From: an uncultured Clostridia bacterium
GTDB taxonomy: Bacteria; Bacillota; Clostridia; Christensenellales; Aristaeellaceae
NCBI GenBank assembly: GCA_946527725.1
Contig: CAMMYM010000007.1
Span: 1-33,695 of the forward strand
Length of the DNA: 33,695 bases
Direction of reading: 5' to 3'
Both the position numbers and the translations under genes were made by a program. How positions within the stretch are numbered: the stretch's first letter is position 1; each line of letters starts with the position of its first letter. Shown in pieces: positions 9,286 through 19,944 of this stretch. Under the pieces are notes generated by a model, which had not been told where the DNA came from, did not search any database, and saw only the letters and a program-made list of their open reading frames with translations.

Positions 9286-11490
9286 TCAGGTGGCTGTCCG
9301 GTAAACATCGAGGATATCGGACTTGTTGCGCAGCGCCTGGATAACGCGGTCCATTTCCTCGCGTGAATGGACGTCCAGTGTCAGGCGCAGGGTGGAGATG
9401 CGCGTTTTTCCGCTGGCCTGGATGGAAGCGGCACGGATCGAAACATTGTTTTCCCCGATGATCGTGGCAATCTCGCCGAGCATATTGACGCGGTCGTATG
9501 CCACGACAGTGATGGCGGCAGAGAAGGTGCCTTCGCTTTCGATGGCCCATTCCACGCCGATCTTCCGTTCATCCTCGCCGGCGGCAGCATTGGCGCATTC
9601 AGCTTTGTGGATTGTGACGCCGCGCCCGCGGGTGATATAACCGACGATTTCGTCACCCGGTACGGGACTGCAGCACTTGGCGAACCGCACCGGGATATCA
9701 AGGTCTTCGCTGCCGGTCATGACGATGCCGTGATGTGCCCGCCGCTGGCGGAGCATCTGCTCGCCGGAAACAAGGTCTTTCACGTCCTTGATATTCTGGG
9801 CAGGCGTTTCCTTGTTCTTCTGTTCTTCCATCAGGCGGGAGACCACGTACACAGCCGCCATGCCGCCGTAGCCTACCGCGCCGCAGATATCCTCCCAGTC
9901 CAGGAAACCATACTTCCGCAGCAGCGGTTCGTAGTACTCCGGCTTTGCGATATCGCTCATTTTTACGCCGCGGCGGGAGCATTCTTTATCGATAATACTC
10001 CGCCCGAGGTCGATATTTTCTTCTTTCAGCGCTTTCTTCAGGAACTGGCGTATCTTGGCCTTCGCCTGGGGCGTTTTGCAGATCCGCAGCCAGTCGGTGC
10101 CCGGCCCCTTGGAGGAGGCAGAGGTCATGATTTCGACGCGGTCGCCTGTTTCCAGCGCAGTGTCAAGCGGTACAATCTTGCCGTTCACCCGCGCACCGAC
10201 ACACTGGTTGCCCACAGCAGAATGGATGCGATAAGCAAAATCCAGCGGCGTGGCACCCTTCGGCATGGAGATGACGTCGCCCTTGGGTGTAAAGAGGAAC
10301 ACTTCTTCAGAGAAGAGGTCTGTTTTCAGGGTATCCAGGAATTCACGGGAGTCCCGTGTTTCTGTCTGCCAGTCCAGCATTTGCCGCACCCAGAACAGCT
10401 TATGGTCCAGGTTATCTTCCCCCGTGGCGCCCTCCTTGTACCGCCAATGGGCTGCAATGCCGTATTCCGCGACGCGGTGCATTTCCCATGTACGGATCTG
10501 CACTTCGAACGGGAAGGGGATTTTGCGGCCTCCAACCACCGTGGTATGGAGGCTCTGGTACATGTTTGCCTTGGGCACCGAGATGTAATCCTTGAAACGT
10601 CCGGGCACCTGGTTCCACAGGGTATGAACAATGCCCAGCACGGTATAGCAGTCGGGGATCGTATCCACGATGACACGGATGGCGATGAGGTCGTAAATCT
10701 GGTCGAAGGATTTCTGCTGCAGGACCATTTTCCGGTAGATGGAATAGAAATGCTTTGACCGGCCGTCGATATCATAATGGATATGCTGCTGGTCCAGGCG
10801 TTCGCTCAGCTCCGTGATGACGAGGCGGATGCTTTCTTCACGTTCCGCCCGCTTCATTCCCACGAGATGGACAATACGGTTGTAGCCTTCCGGATCAATA
10901 TACTTCAGGCTCAGATCCTCCAGCTCCTGTTTCAGGGCGTAAACCCCGAGGCGATGCGCCAGCGGCGCATAGATATCCAGCGTTTCGCGGGAAATGGCGA
11001 CACGGCGTTCCTCCGGCTGGAAGCGGAGGGTGCGCATGTTGTGCAGCCGGTCCGCCAGCTTGATGAGCACGACGCGGATGTCCTTGCTCATGGCCAGGAT
11101 CATTTTGCGGAGGGATTCCGCCTGGGCTTCTTCCCGGTTGGCAAAATCCAGCTTGTTCAGTTTTGTGACGCCGTCCACCAGGTCAGCAACTTCCCCGCCG
11201 AATTCCGAACGGATTGTATCGATGGTAATATCTTCGCAGTCCTCCACTGTATCATGCAGGAGGCCTGCGGCAATCGTCGGGGGATCGATCATGAGGTCTG
11301 TCAGGATGGAGGCAACAAGGCAGGGATGGGAAAAGTACGGTTCCCCGGATTTGCGTACCTGCCCTTCATGGGCCTTCTCGGCAAACTTCCAGGCATGTTC
11401 AACCAGTTTGTATCCGTCGCCGGGGTGGTATTTCTGCACCCTGTTCAGCATCTGGTCGAGGGGCATTGCCTCGTAGGATGTGAATGCCAT
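9286..11490 (-). CDS. relA: Bifunctional (p)ppGpp synthetase/hydrolase, RelA/SpoT family
   Basis: HD domain (AGLLHDTVEDCEDIT), synthetase domain (GRSKHFYSIYRKM), TGS and ACT domains. Start set at MAFTSYEAM (11490), preceded by an SD. Confidence 0.96.
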   Translation of the reverse strand: MAFTSYEAMPLDQMLNRVQKYHPGDGYKLVEHAWKFAEKAHEGQVRKSGEPYFSHPCLVASILTDLMIDPPTIAAGLLHDTVEDCEDITIDTIRSEFGGEVADLVDGVTKLNKLDFANREEAQAESLRKMILAMSKDIRVVLIKLADRLHNMRTLRFQPEERRVAISRETLDIYAPLAHRLGVYALKQELEDLSLKYIDPEGYNRIVHLVGMKRAEREESIRLVITELSERLDQQHIHYDIDGRSKHFYSIYRKMVLQQKSFDQIYDLIAIRVIVDTIPDCYTVLGIVHTLWNQVPGRFKDYISVPKANMYQSLHTTVVGGRKIPFPFEVQIRTWEMHRVAEYGIAAHWRYKEGATGEDNLDHKLFWVRQMLDWQTETRDSREFLDTLKTDLFSEEVFLFTPKGDVISMPKGATPLDFAYRIHSAVGNQCVGARVNGKIVPLDTALETGDRVEIMTSASSKGPGTDWLRICKTPQAKAKIRQFLKKALKEENIDLGRSIIDKECSRRGVKMSDIAKPEYYEPLLRKYGFLDWEDICGAVGYGGMAAVYVVSRLMEEQKNKETPAQNIKDVKDLVSGEQMLRQRRAHHGIVMTGSEDLDIPVRFAKCCSPVPGDEIVGYITRGRGVTIHKAECANAAAGEDERKIGVEWAIESEGTFSAAITVVAYDRVNMLGEIATIIGENNVSIRAASIQASGKTRISTLRLTLDVHSREEMDRVIQALRNKSDILDVYRTAT

Positions 11491-11565
11491 TTTGCAATCC
11501 CTCCCTTCATGCACAGCACTGTGCTGTGCGAGTGGACCGCTGCGTGAGCGGTGCGTGACGGGCAG

Positions 11566-13218
11566 TCAGCCGGCGCGAATGGCCAGCACCTGCGCCTCAA
11601 TGGACGTCCGCCCGTTAAAGCGGTTCAGCGCCGGTGTATAAAGCAGGTCTGCGTCCGACAGGGGACGGTCAGCCACGTCGCCCTGGGAAAAAGCAATGCC
11701 GCGGACGTATGTGCCTCTTTCATCCATGGCACTGATCTGCAGATGCGTTCCGTCCCTTCCAACCCGGCGCAGGCTCTGGATCGAGGCACCGGGAAGCAGG
11801 AAAGCCGGCGGCGGATTGCCGCAGCCTGTCGGCTCCAGGGTGTCCAGCATGGCCAGGCTTTCCTCGTTCCATGTGGCAAAGGGCACAGCCAGGTCATACA
11901 TCATTTCCCGGGTGAAGCCGGTACTGCCTGCTGTTTTCCGGACTTCTTCGTTCAGCCGCTTCCGGAGGGCAGGAATGTTCTCCGGAAGCACTGTCAGGCC
12001 TGCTGCCTGCTCATGGCCGCCGAACCGGACAAGCAGGCTGCTGCACGCCTGCAGTATTTCAAAAATATTGACGCCGGGAACGGAACGGCAGGAGCCGACA
12101 GCCGCGCTGCCGTCGGCCGGCACGGAAATGACGACGGCAGGCCGGGAAAACTTCTCGCAGATCCTTCCGGCGGAAAGTCCGATCAGCCCGGGATTCCAGT
12201 TATTCCCTGCTGCCACGAGCACAAGGTCCTCCGGGGCGGCCTCCCCGGAAACCAGGGCGAGCGCTGCGGCAGTGATCTCCTTTTCCTGTGCCTGGCGGCT
12301 GCGGTTCATGCTTTCCAGCTGCTGCGCCGCCGCTCTGGCGGTTTCTTCCCTGCCGGTCAGGAGGAGGCGGACGCAGATATCGGCTTCCCCAAGCCTTCCT
12401 GCGGCATTCAGCCGCGGACCGATCCGGAAACCGAGATCGTCTGCCCGCAGCGGCGGCACCGTGGAGGAGACATCCAGCAGTGCTTTCAGGCCCGGCCGCG
12501 CCGTGCGCCCGATCCGGCGGAGGCCTTCCCGGACGATCACCCGGTTTTCACCTGTGAGCGGGACTGCGTCGGCCACAGTAGCAATGGCGGCACGATCCAG
12601 CAGCTTTTCAGCGCCTGCCCGTCCCAGCCGGGCCTGGCAAAGTTTCAGCACCACGCCTGCGCCGCAGAGGTGCGGGCAGGGATAAGCGCCAAGCAGCGGT
12701 TCCACGATGGCATCAGCCGGCGGCAGTTTTTCCGGTATCTGATGGTGATCCGTCACAATGACTGTCATCCCGAGGCTTTTTGCCAGGGCTGTTTCCGCAC
12801 AGCTGGCAATACCGCAGTCCACGGTAATCAGCATCTGTGCCTTTTCAGCAATCTCCCGCACAGCGTTTTCGCTTAACCCATAGCCGTCCCTTTGGCGGGA
12901 GGGCAGGCGGAAGGATACCTGTGCCCCGATTTCAGTCAGGGTTTCAAGCAGGATCGCTGTCGCGCATACGCCGTCCGCATCGTAATCCCCGAAAACCATG
13001 ATGCGCTCTCCTGCTTCCACCGCACGGCGGATCAGGTTCACAGCCCGGTCCATCCCTGCGAGCAGGAAAGGATCGTGCAGATCGTCCAGGGACGGGGAAA
13101 GGAACCGTGCAGCCTCACTTTCCGTTTCAATGCCCCGCAGGCGCAGCAGCGCACTGAACCAACCGGGGAAAGTCCCCAGAGGGCTCAGGTCGGGTGTGCC
13201 GCGGGGTATAAAATCCAT
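11566..13218 (-). CDS. recJ: Single-stranded-DNA-specific exonuclease RecJ
   Basis: 550 aa; VFGDYDADGVCATAIL, TVDCGI, VIVTDHHQIPEKLPPADAIVEP, RFGGHEQAAGLTV. Confidence 0.95.
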   Translation of the reverse strand: MDFIPRGTPDLSPLGTFPGWFSALLRLRGIETESEAARFLSPSLDDLHDPFLLAGMDRAVNLIRRAVEAGERIMVFGDYDADGVCATAILLETLTEIGAQVSFRLPSRQRDGYGLSENAVREIAEKAQMLITVDCGIASCAETALAKSLGMTVIVTDHHQIPEKLPPADAIVEPLLGAYPCPHLCGAGVVLKLCQARLGRAGAEKLLDRAAIATVADAVPLTGENRVIVREGLRRIGRTARPGLKALLDVSSTVPPLRADDLGFRIGPRLNAAGRLGEADICVRLLLTGREETARAAAQQLESMNRSRQAQEKEITAAALALVSGEAAPEDLVLVAAGNNWNPGLIGLSAGRICEKFSRPAVVISVPADGSAAVGSCRSVPGVNIFEILQACSSLLVRFGGHEQAAGLTVLPENIPALRKRLNEEVRKTAGSTGFTREMMYDLAVPFATWNEESLAMLDTLEPTGCGNPPPAFLLPGASIQSLRRVGRDGTHLQISAMDERGTYVRGIAFSQGDVADRPLSDADLLYTPALNRFNGRTSIEAQVLAIRAG

Positions 13219-13299
13219 GATATCCTCCTTTTACGCGCCAAAGGCGCCGAAACATGAAGGGACTGCGTGTCCGCAGCCCCTTCGTGTTTTCCCTGGCAA

Positions 13300-14193
13300 T
13301 CAGGCCTTCGCCTTGCGGCTGCGGCGCTTTTCCTCCAGGAATGCCCATACATAACCATTGATCATGTTTGCGCTGTATACACCGCTCAGGATACCCACGA
13401 TGATGGGCAGTGCGAACTCCCTGATGGAAGCTACGCCCAGGATGCACAGTGCAACAATGGTGATCAGGGTGGTGATGGTCGTGCAGATCGTGCGGCCCAG
13501 GCTTTCCCGAATGGAGATGTTGGTAATTTCTTCCCTCGGGACGGTGGGCATCTTCTTCGCGTTTTCACGGATGCGGTCGAAGATGACGATTGTGTTGTTG
13601 ATGGAATAACCAACGATGGTCAGCGCCGCGGCGATAAACGAGGAGTTCATCTGGATGACGGAGCGGAAAATGACCATGAAGCTCAGCATCATCAGCACGT
13701 CGTGCAGCAGGCCGAATACGGCGGAAAGGCCGGAGTTAAAGTCGAACCGGATGGCGATGTATACCAGCATCAGCACAGAAGCAAGCAGCACAGAGACGAT
13801 CGCGTTCTTGACCAGTGTGGCACCGGCAACGGGACCGACATAGTTCACATCCCCGATGGATTCGGCTTCCGGGTATTTTTCCCTGATGCCGGTTTCGAAG
13901 TCAGCCTGCACCTTTTGGATATCATCCTTCGCAACATCCTTGATCCGGATGTTGATTTCGTTGCCGCCGGCGCCCTGGACGCCGACGGTATAGGTACCGA
14001 CGCCCATTGCGTTCAACACGTTCTCAACGTCTTCCTTGCCGGCCGCTGTCTTCAGGTCATACTGCATGGAAAGGCCGCCCTCAAAGTCGATACCCATGTT
14101 GATGCCGCGGCCGCAGAGGGTCAGCACCAGCGCAATCAGGATGATCGCACCGGAAATGATCAGGCAGATCTTTGAGCGATTCTTGATAACCAT
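13300..14193 (-). CDS. secF: Protein translocase subunit SecF
   Basis: 297 aa; GIDFEGGLSMQY, VGYSINNTIVIFDRIREN. Overlaps the secD stop (TAATG). Confidence 0.95.
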   Translation of the reverse strand: MVIKNRSKICLIISGAIILIALVLTLCGRGINMGIDFEGGLSMQYDLKTAAGKEDVENVLNAMGVGTYTVGVQGAGGNEINIRIKDVAKDDIQKVQADFETGIREKYPEAESIGDVNYVGPVAGATLVKNAIVSVLLASVLMLVYIAIRFDFNSGLSAVFGLLHDVLMMLSFMVIFRSVIQMNSSFIAAALTIVGYSINNTIVIFDRIRENAKKMPTVPREEITNISIRESLGRTICTTITTLITIVALCILGVASIREFALPIIVGILSGVYSANMINGYVWAFLEEKRRSRKAKA

Positions 14194-15512
14194 TACTCTT
14201 CGACCTCCTTTCCGGCGTTCAGTTTCGTGTAGAGGGACATCTTCGTTGCCCCGGCATTCACGAAACGGTTCATCAGGAAGCGGGTGATCAGGATTGCAGA
14301 GATCATGGAGACCACGACGCCCAGCAGCAGGGTCTTGGCGAAGCCCTGGATTGAACCGGTTCCGAAGATCAGCAGCACGATGGCTGCGATCAGGGTTGTT
14401 ACGTTGGCGTCAAGCACGGCGGACATGGCATTCTTAAATCCGGCCCGGACAGAAGCCTTGGTGCTGCGCCCTTTGCGCGCTTCCTCGTTGAAACGTTCAA
14501 AGATGATAACATTGGCATCCACGGCCATACCGATGCCAAGCACCACACCGGCCAGGCCCGGCAGGGTCAGCTGGATGTGGAACAGTGCAATCAGCAGGAA
14601 GAGGAGGATGATGTAGAGGGTGAGCGCCCAGGAAGCGATAACACCGTTGAGGCGGTAACGGAAGATCATCAGCAGCATAATCAGCACGATGCCGATCAGT
14701 GCCGCTTTCACGGAAGAGGATACCGCATCCTGCCCCAGCGTGGCGGAAACCTTGTCCACCTTCTGCTGTGTCAGTTCCAGCGGCAGCGCACCGCTCTGGA
14801 TTTTCGCGGCGGTGTTGACAGCGCTTTCCTGCGTGTAGTTGCCGGTGATGACGCCGCGCCCGTCGGTAATCGCCGTCTGCACGGTGGCGTCGATCAGCGT
14901 TTCGCCGTCCAGCGTGATCTTGATTCTCTTGCCGACGTTGTTGCTCGTCGCTTCAGCAAAGAGCTCCCGGCCTTCGTCCGTCAGCTCGAAGGCGATCTCA
15001 TGCTTGCCGTCCTGATAGGCGTATACGGCACGCTTGACTTTGTCGCCCTTCATAATGAGTTTGCCGTCAGGATCCAGGAACTGCATGTCGGCGGTCGCGC
15101 CGATCAGGTCCAGCACGGAATCGTCCTGGACGTCCGGGATTTCCACGCGGATCCCGTCCACGCCGATACGCTGGACATTGGCTTCGTTGTAGCCTTTGTC
15201 GCTCAGGCGGGAACGGATGATGGACATGGTGCCTTCCACCAGTTCGTCAAAGTTGGCTTCGGAGTTCTCCGGCGCCTTGCCGGAGTATTCCACATACATA
15301 CCGCCCCGCAGGTCCAGGCCCAGGGACAGGGATTCAGGCCAGTTGTCGGCATTCGTCGTCGGCAGCCAGTTGAGCACTTTGTACAGCCCGCGCGGCGGAA
15401 TGCTCAGCCCGGTCAGCCCGATCCAGCCAAGCAGGATCGTGATGACGAGCACCACGCACAGCGCCACGACAGCACCGGTCTTCCCGCCGTTGCGCTTTCT
15501 GTTGGATTTCAT
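14193..15512 (-). CDS. secD: Protein translocase subunit SecD
   Basis: SLGLDLRGGMYVEY, LPGLAGVVLGIGMAVDANVIIFERFNEE. Start set at MKSNRKRNGGKTGAVV, 15512. Confidence 0.95.
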   Translation of the reverse strand: MKSNRKRNGGKTGAVVALCVVLVITILLGWIGLTGLSIPPRGLYKVLNWLPTTNADNWPESLSLGLDLRGGMYVEYSGKAPENSEANFDELVEGTMSIIRSRLSDKGYNEANVQRIGVDGIRVEIPDVQDDSVLDLIGATADMQFLDPDGKLIMKGDKVKRAVYAYQDGKHEIAFELTDEGRELFAEATSNNVGKRIKITLDGETLIDATVQTAITDGRGVITGNYTQESAVNTAAKIQSGALPLELTQQKVDKVSATLGQDAVSSSVKAALIGIVLIMLLMIFRYRLNGVIASWALTLYIILLFLLIALFHIQLTLPGLAGVVLGIGMAVDANVIIFERFNEEARKGRSTKASVRAGFKNAMSAVLDANVTTLIAAIVLLIFGTGSIQGFAKTLLLGVVVSMISAILITRFLMNRFVNAGATKMSLYTKLNAGKEVEE

Positions 15513-15625
15513 GACAATCGTTTCCTCCTTCGAAACACAGATAGAGACATTATAGTCACGGGATGTTTTTTCGTCAAGACTTTCCGGGCATCCGGAGGCA
15601 GGCGTGAATATACCGGAAGGCATAC

Positions 15626-15653
15626 AAAAACGCGGACACTGCAGATGTCCGCG
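15626..15653 (-). terminator. Rho-independent terminator downstream of the GNAT gene
   Basis: CGCGGACA/TGTCCGCG 8-bp perfect stem, T5 tract on the minus strand. Confidence 0.85.
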
Positions 15654-15668
15654 CCTGTCCGGATGAAG

Positions 15669-16472
15669 TCAGTTCAGGTACATGCCCGGGAAGACCATGT
15701 TGACACCGAGCACAGTGGCGCCGAAGTCGTTCATCAGCTTTTGCTGCGGCAGGCTCCGGCTCATGATCCGCGTCGTAATTACAGAAACGCCCTCCGCGGC
15801 CATAATGGCCATCATCCGGTGGAGCAGCGCTTTGCCCATGCCCTGGTTCCTGCTGCCCGGCTCGATGTAGATGGCGACAAGTTCACAGGTGTTTCCCTGG
15901 CCTGCCATGATGACTTCGCCGATCAGCACCGCATTGCGGTAGAGGCCGAGCGTCATGAAATGGGGCAGGTGCATCAGGGACTGCAGATAGTTCAGGTCCA
16001 CAAAAGTGATTTCGTTCATCTGCAGGCGGTAGACCAGGCTGTTCTGCTCGTCCCAGGTGTGCAGCGGGGTCGGCGCGACAGTGCAGCTCATCGGAATCCG
16101 CCCGTCGCCGAACGGGATTGCCAGCTGCAGGATGCTGTCCGTTTCATCGCAGTCGAAGCCGTTATGCAGATAGAAATCCTTCATTTGCATATCCGTCGGC
16201 GCAATATTGGTATACAGGCGGGCACGCAGCTGGGGATTAACATTCTGCAGGATCCGTGCACGCGCAACAAGGGCACCGAAGAGCAGATACCGCGAAGCGG
16301 GGTCGCCGTCGATAGAAAAATAGAGGTTTACCGGACAGTCCGGATAAAGGCCGGGCTGGTACTGATAAAGGATAAAACCATAACCGGTCTGCGTTCCGAG
16401 GTCGTCAACCGCGTAAAACACATCTTCCGGATTCAGCCCGTTCACAGGCTGGGCTGGATGAATGATTGTCAT
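15669..16472 (-). CDS. GNAT-family N-acetyltransferase
   Basis: C-terminal LVAIYIEPGSRNQGMGKALLHRMMAIMAAEGV acetyl-CoA binding motif. Likely start MTIIHPAQPVNG. Confidence 0.82.
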   Translation of the reverse strand: MTIIHPAQPVNGLNPEDVFYAVDDLGTQTGYGFILYQYQPGLYPDCPVNLYFSIDGDPASRYLLFGALVARARILQNVNPQLRARLYTNIAPTDMQMKDFYLHNGFDCDETDSILQLAIPFGDGRIPMSCTVAPTPLHTWDEQNSLVYRLQMNEITFVDLNYLQSLMHLPHFMTLGLYRNAVLIGEVIMAGQGNTCELVAIYIEPGSRNQGMGKALLHRMMAIMAAEGVSVITTRIMSRSLPQQKLMNDFGATVLGVNMVFPGMYLN

Positions 16473-16608
16473 ATCTGTATCCTTTCCGGGACAATAACCA
16501 GTTGTCGGCGGCTGATGCAAAACAGCCGATTCCAGTTTCGGTGGATGCTGCCGGGACGAAAGCCCCGTGAGGAGATTATAACGGGATTGGAGGGCAATGT
16601 CAAAACGC

Positions 16609-16637
16609 TTGCCATGAAAGGAAAATACTGATAAAAT
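16609..16637 (+). promoter_or_regulatory. Sigma-A-like promoter for the cyclophilin gene
   Basis: TTGCCA - 17 nt - TAAAAT. Confidence 0.65.
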
Positions 16638-16714
16638 AGGCCTGTTTCCCGTATTTATACGGAAGGGACGCGGAACCCGAGCGGTTCAGCGAGGTTTTCA
16701 AAGGAGGAATCAAT

Positions 16715-17233
16715 ATGGCGCAGAACCCTGTATTTACCATAAAGATGCGAAACGGAAAAGAAATGAAGGGGGAGCTTTATCCTGACGTTGCGCCCCAGTC
16801 TGTAGGCAACTTCGTCGCGCTGGCCAACAGCGGCTTTTATGACGGGCTGATCTTCCACCGGGTGATCCCGGGTTTCATGATCCAGGGAGGCGATCCCCGC
16901 GGCATGGGTATCGGCGGTCCCGGATACTGCATTAAAGGTGAGTTCGCTGCAAACGGTGTACAGAATCCGCTGAAGCATACCTACGGCGTGCTGAGCATGG
17001 CCCGGAGCATGATGCCTGATTCTGCCGGAAGCCAGTTTTTTATCATGACGAGCGACAGTCCGCACCTGGACGGGCAATACGCTGCCTTCGGCAAGGTGCT
17101 CGAGGGAATGGAAGCCGCGGAGGAGATCGAAAAAAGTCCGCGGGATTCTTCGGACAAGCCCCTGGAACCGCAGGTAATGGAATCTGTCCGGGTGGACACT
17201 TTCGGGCAGGTTTATCCGTTTGAACAGATCTGA
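16715..17233 (+). CDS. Cyclophilin-type peptidyl-prolyl cis-trans isomerase
   Basis: 172 aa; [55 protein letters not shown]; strong SD. Confidence 0.96.
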   Translation: MAQNPVFTIKMRNGKEMKGELYPDVAPQSVGNFVALANSGFYDGLIFHRVIPGFMIQGGDPRGMGIGGPGYCIKGEFAANGVQNPLKHTYGVLSMARSMMPDSAGSQFFIMTSDSPHLDGQYAAFGKVLEGMEAAEEIEKSPRDSSDKPLEPQVMESVRVDTFGQVYPFEQI

Positions 17234-17247
17234 CCGGTGCTTTACGG

Positions 17248-17281
17248 CGCGGAAGGGGGATTGACTCCTTCCGCGTTTTTT
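17248..17281 (+). terminator. Rho-independent terminator
   Basis: CGCGGAAGG...CCTTCCGCG followed by TTTTTT. Confidence 0.88.
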
Positions 17282-17308
17282 CGGAATTATGTCGGAGGAT
17301 AAGGAAAA

Positions 17309-17563
17309 ATGGAAAAGCGGAAAATGACTGTGACAGTTGCCGGGAAACCATATACGCTGGTTTCTTCAGATCCGCCGGAACATGTGAAACGCGTCGCAGC
17401 GTACGTGGACCGGCAGCTGAGCGAGACAGCAGCCATGACGAACCTGCCTTCAGCACAGGCAGCGGTGCTGACCTGTTTCCGCCTAGCGGAAGACCTCCTC
17501 AGGGCACAGGATGAAAACCGCGTACTGCTGCAGCGCATGGAGAAAATGACTGAAAAGCGCTGA
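17309..17563 (+). CDS. zapA: Cell division protein ZapA
   Basis: 84 aa; KMTVTVAGKPYTLVSSDPPEHVKRVAAYVDRQL; sits upstream of U32 peptidase and mutS2. Confidence 0.88.
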   Translation: MEKRKMTVTVAGKPYTLVSSDPPEHVKRVAAYVDRQLSETAAMTNLPSAQAAVLTCFRLAEDLLRAQDENRVLLQRMEKMTEKR

Positions 17564-17589
17564 GACCGCAAACTGAAAGGAAGAAAAAA

Positions 17590-19896
17590 ATGGAAAACCT
17601 GGCACCTGCCGGAAATTGGGAAGCACTGGAGCGCGCGGATGCTGCAGGCGCGGACGCGGTATACCTCGGGTATGCTGATTTCAGCGCGCGGGCCGGCGCG
17701 GGTAATTTTGACCGTCAGGCGCTGGAAAAAGCAGTCCGTTATGCCCATGCACGGCATATGCGGGTTTATGTGACGCTGAACACCCTGGTAAAGGACAGGG
17801 AACTGGATGAAGTTGCCGATGTGATCCGGCTGATGCGCAGGGTACAGGCGGACGCTGTACTGGTGCAGGACGCCGGCATCCTGCGCATGATCCGTTCGCT
17901 CTGTCCGGGACTGAAGGTGCATGCAAGCACGCAGATGACAATACACAACAAAACCGGAGCGGCCTGGTGCCTTGCACAGGGGATGAGCCGGGTGGTACTT
18001 GCCAGGGAATGCTCCCTGGAGGAAATACGCCGCTGTGCCGAGGCGGGCATTGAAACAGAAGTGTTCGGACACGGCGCACAGTGTGTGGCAGTCAGCGGAC
18101 AGTGCCTGTTTTCCAGCATGGCCGGGGAACGGAGCGGTAACCGGGGGAGGTGCGCCCAACCGTGCCGCCGGGAATATATATACAGGGGACAAAAAGGTGC
18201 CTGGCTGAGCCCGCGGGACGTTTGCCTGCGGGATGAACTTCCTGCGCTGCAGGATGCGGGCGTTGCTTCCGTGAAACTGGAAGGGCGGGCAAAACGCCCG
18301 GAGTATGCTGCCGTAGTGTCATCTGCTTACCGGCAGGGCCTTGACAGCCTGACGGACGGAGCATTCCGGCGGGCAAACCGGCAGGAAAAGGAATCGCTCC
18401 TGCAGATATTTAACCGGGGCGGTTTCATGAAAGGATACGCATTTGGATGCGAGGACGCAGACGTCATTTATGCGGAACGCGTCAGCCATTGCGGGCTTGC
18501 GATCGGGCGGGTTGAACAGGCGGACGCGCGTTTTGCAAAGCTTCGGGTTGAAAAGGAACTGCATAACGGGGACGAGATTGAATTCCGCGGACACGGAGCG
18601 GCAGAAAGCCTGATTTATTCAGGCAGGGACGTACCTGCCGGTGAGACTGCACATGTGAGGCTTCGGGAGGGCATGCGTGTAAAGGCCGGGGACACAGCCG
18701 CACGCCTGACGGATGCCGAACAGATGCGGGAAGCGGCTGAAATGCCCTGCCGCCGGGTTACCGCGGATATGGTGCTGAGGGCGGTGGCCGGGGAACCGCT
18801 GATGCTGCGCGTTACAGACGGGGAAAACGAAGCGGCTGCCTGCGGAAATATTGCAGCCGAGGCAAAAACACGCCCGGCATTGGCGGCGGAGCTGGAACGG
18901 AACCTGCGCAGGACAGGCGATACAATGTTTGATCCCGGAGAAATCCGGATTGAAACGGAAAGGGCTTTTGTACCTGTATCGGAGATTAACCGCCTCCGGC
19001 GGGAAGCGCTGGCCGCACTGGAAGAAGCAAGGGAAAAAGCTTTTGCTCCGGATTGCGGGGATGAAGGCGAAGTCCTGCCGGCAGAACTGCCGGCAGGCGA
19101 ACTGCCGCCGATGGCTGTCGTAAGGACTGCAGAGCAGGCAGGCCTTGCCCGTGCACATGGGTTTCGCGTTATTTGGGATCCAGAGGATTTCCGGGAAAAT
19201 GCGCTGGAAGAACTGCTTGCCGGTATGCCTGAAGGAGACTGGCTGCAGTTGCCGAGGGTCTGCAGGGAAGACACGCTGCAGGCGATCCGGCAGCTGACGG
19301 AGAAATACAGGGCCAGGCTCGGCGGGGTGGTGCTCGGATCCATCGGACAACTGGGTATCAGCTGGCCGGTTGCTTACGGCGCAGGCAGCGGAATCCCGGT
19401 GATGAACCGGCAGGCGGCGGCTTTCCTGCTGGAAGCGGGGTGCATTTTTGTAACAGCTTCACCGGAGCTTACCGGCAAAGAACTGGAAGAGCTGACGGCA
19501 AACAATCCGCCGGTTGCGGTAACGGTGTTCGGGCGTACGCAGCTGATGCTGCTGACGCACTGCCCGGCCCGGACAGTGCTGGGATGCAAAGACGGGCACA
19601 GCGCTTGCCGGATGTGCGACGTACATCATCCGGACGCGTTGGAGGGAAACCTGCTGGAGGATACCATGGGGCATGCATTCCCGCTGCTGAGGCAGCGGCT
19701 CCCTGAAGGCTGCAGGATCCGGCTCATGAATATGCTGCCGACGGACTGGACAGACAGGAAAGGAATTCGATTCCGCCTTGTTGAATTAACGACGGAAAAC
19801 AAAGAAGAGGCAGAGCAGGTTCTCAATGCGTTTGCGATGGGGAAAAAGACAGGGCTGGAAGCGACCGGCGGACACTGGAACAGGGCGGTGGAGTAA
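17590..19896 (+). CDS. U32 family peptidase
   Basis: 768 aa; MENLAPAGNWEALERADAAGADAVYLGY, GHGAQCVAVSGQCLFSSMAGERSGNRGRCAQPCRREY, KLEGRAKRPEYAAVV. Confidence 0.95.
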   Translation: MENLAPAGNWEALERADAAGADAVYLGYADFSARAGAGNFDRQALEKAVRYAHARHMRVYVTLNTLVKDRELDEVADVIRLMRRVQADAVLVQDAGILRMIRSLCPGLKVHASTQMTIHNKTGAAWCLAQGMSRVVLARECSLEEIRRCAEAGIETEVFGHGAQCVAVSGQCLFSSMAGERSGNRGRCAQPCRREYIYRGQKGAWLSPRDVCLRDELPALQDAGVASVKLEGRAKRPEYAAVVSSAYRQGLDSLTDGAFRRANRQEKESLLQIFNRGGFMKGYAFGCEDADVIYAERVSHCGLAIGRVEQADARFAKLRVEKELHNGDEIEFRGHGAAESLIYSGRDVPAGETAHVRLREGMRVKAGDTAARLTDAEQMREAAEMPCRRVTADMVLRAVAGEPLMLRVTDGENEAAACGNIAAEAKTRPALAAELERNLRRTGDTMFDPGEIRIETERAFVPVSEINRLRREALAALEEAREKAFAPDCGDEGEVLPAELPAGELPPMAVVRTAEQAGLARAHGFRVIWDPEDFRENALEELLAGMPEGDWLQLPRVCREDTLQAIRQLTEKYRARLGGVVLGSIGQLGISWPVAYGAGSGIPVMNRQAAAFLLEAGCIFVTASPELTGKELEELTANNPPVAVTVFGRTQLMLLTHCPARTVLGCKDGHSACRMCDVHHPDALEGNLLEDTMGHAFPLLRQRLPEGCRIRLMNMLPTDWTDRKGIRFRLVELTTENKEEAEQVLNAFAMGKKTGLEATGGHWNRAVE

Positions 19897-19944
19897 CCGG
19901 CAGCCGGCCGGAAACTGAAAAGTTTACGTTTTTAGGGTGAGGAT

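Noticed and set aside
14577-16631. 684-aa plus-strand ORF antisense to secD and the GNAT gene
   Set aside because: Low-complexity His/Gln/Arg-rich translation, and it overlaps well-supported genes; typical antisense ORF from codon bias in GC-rich DNA.
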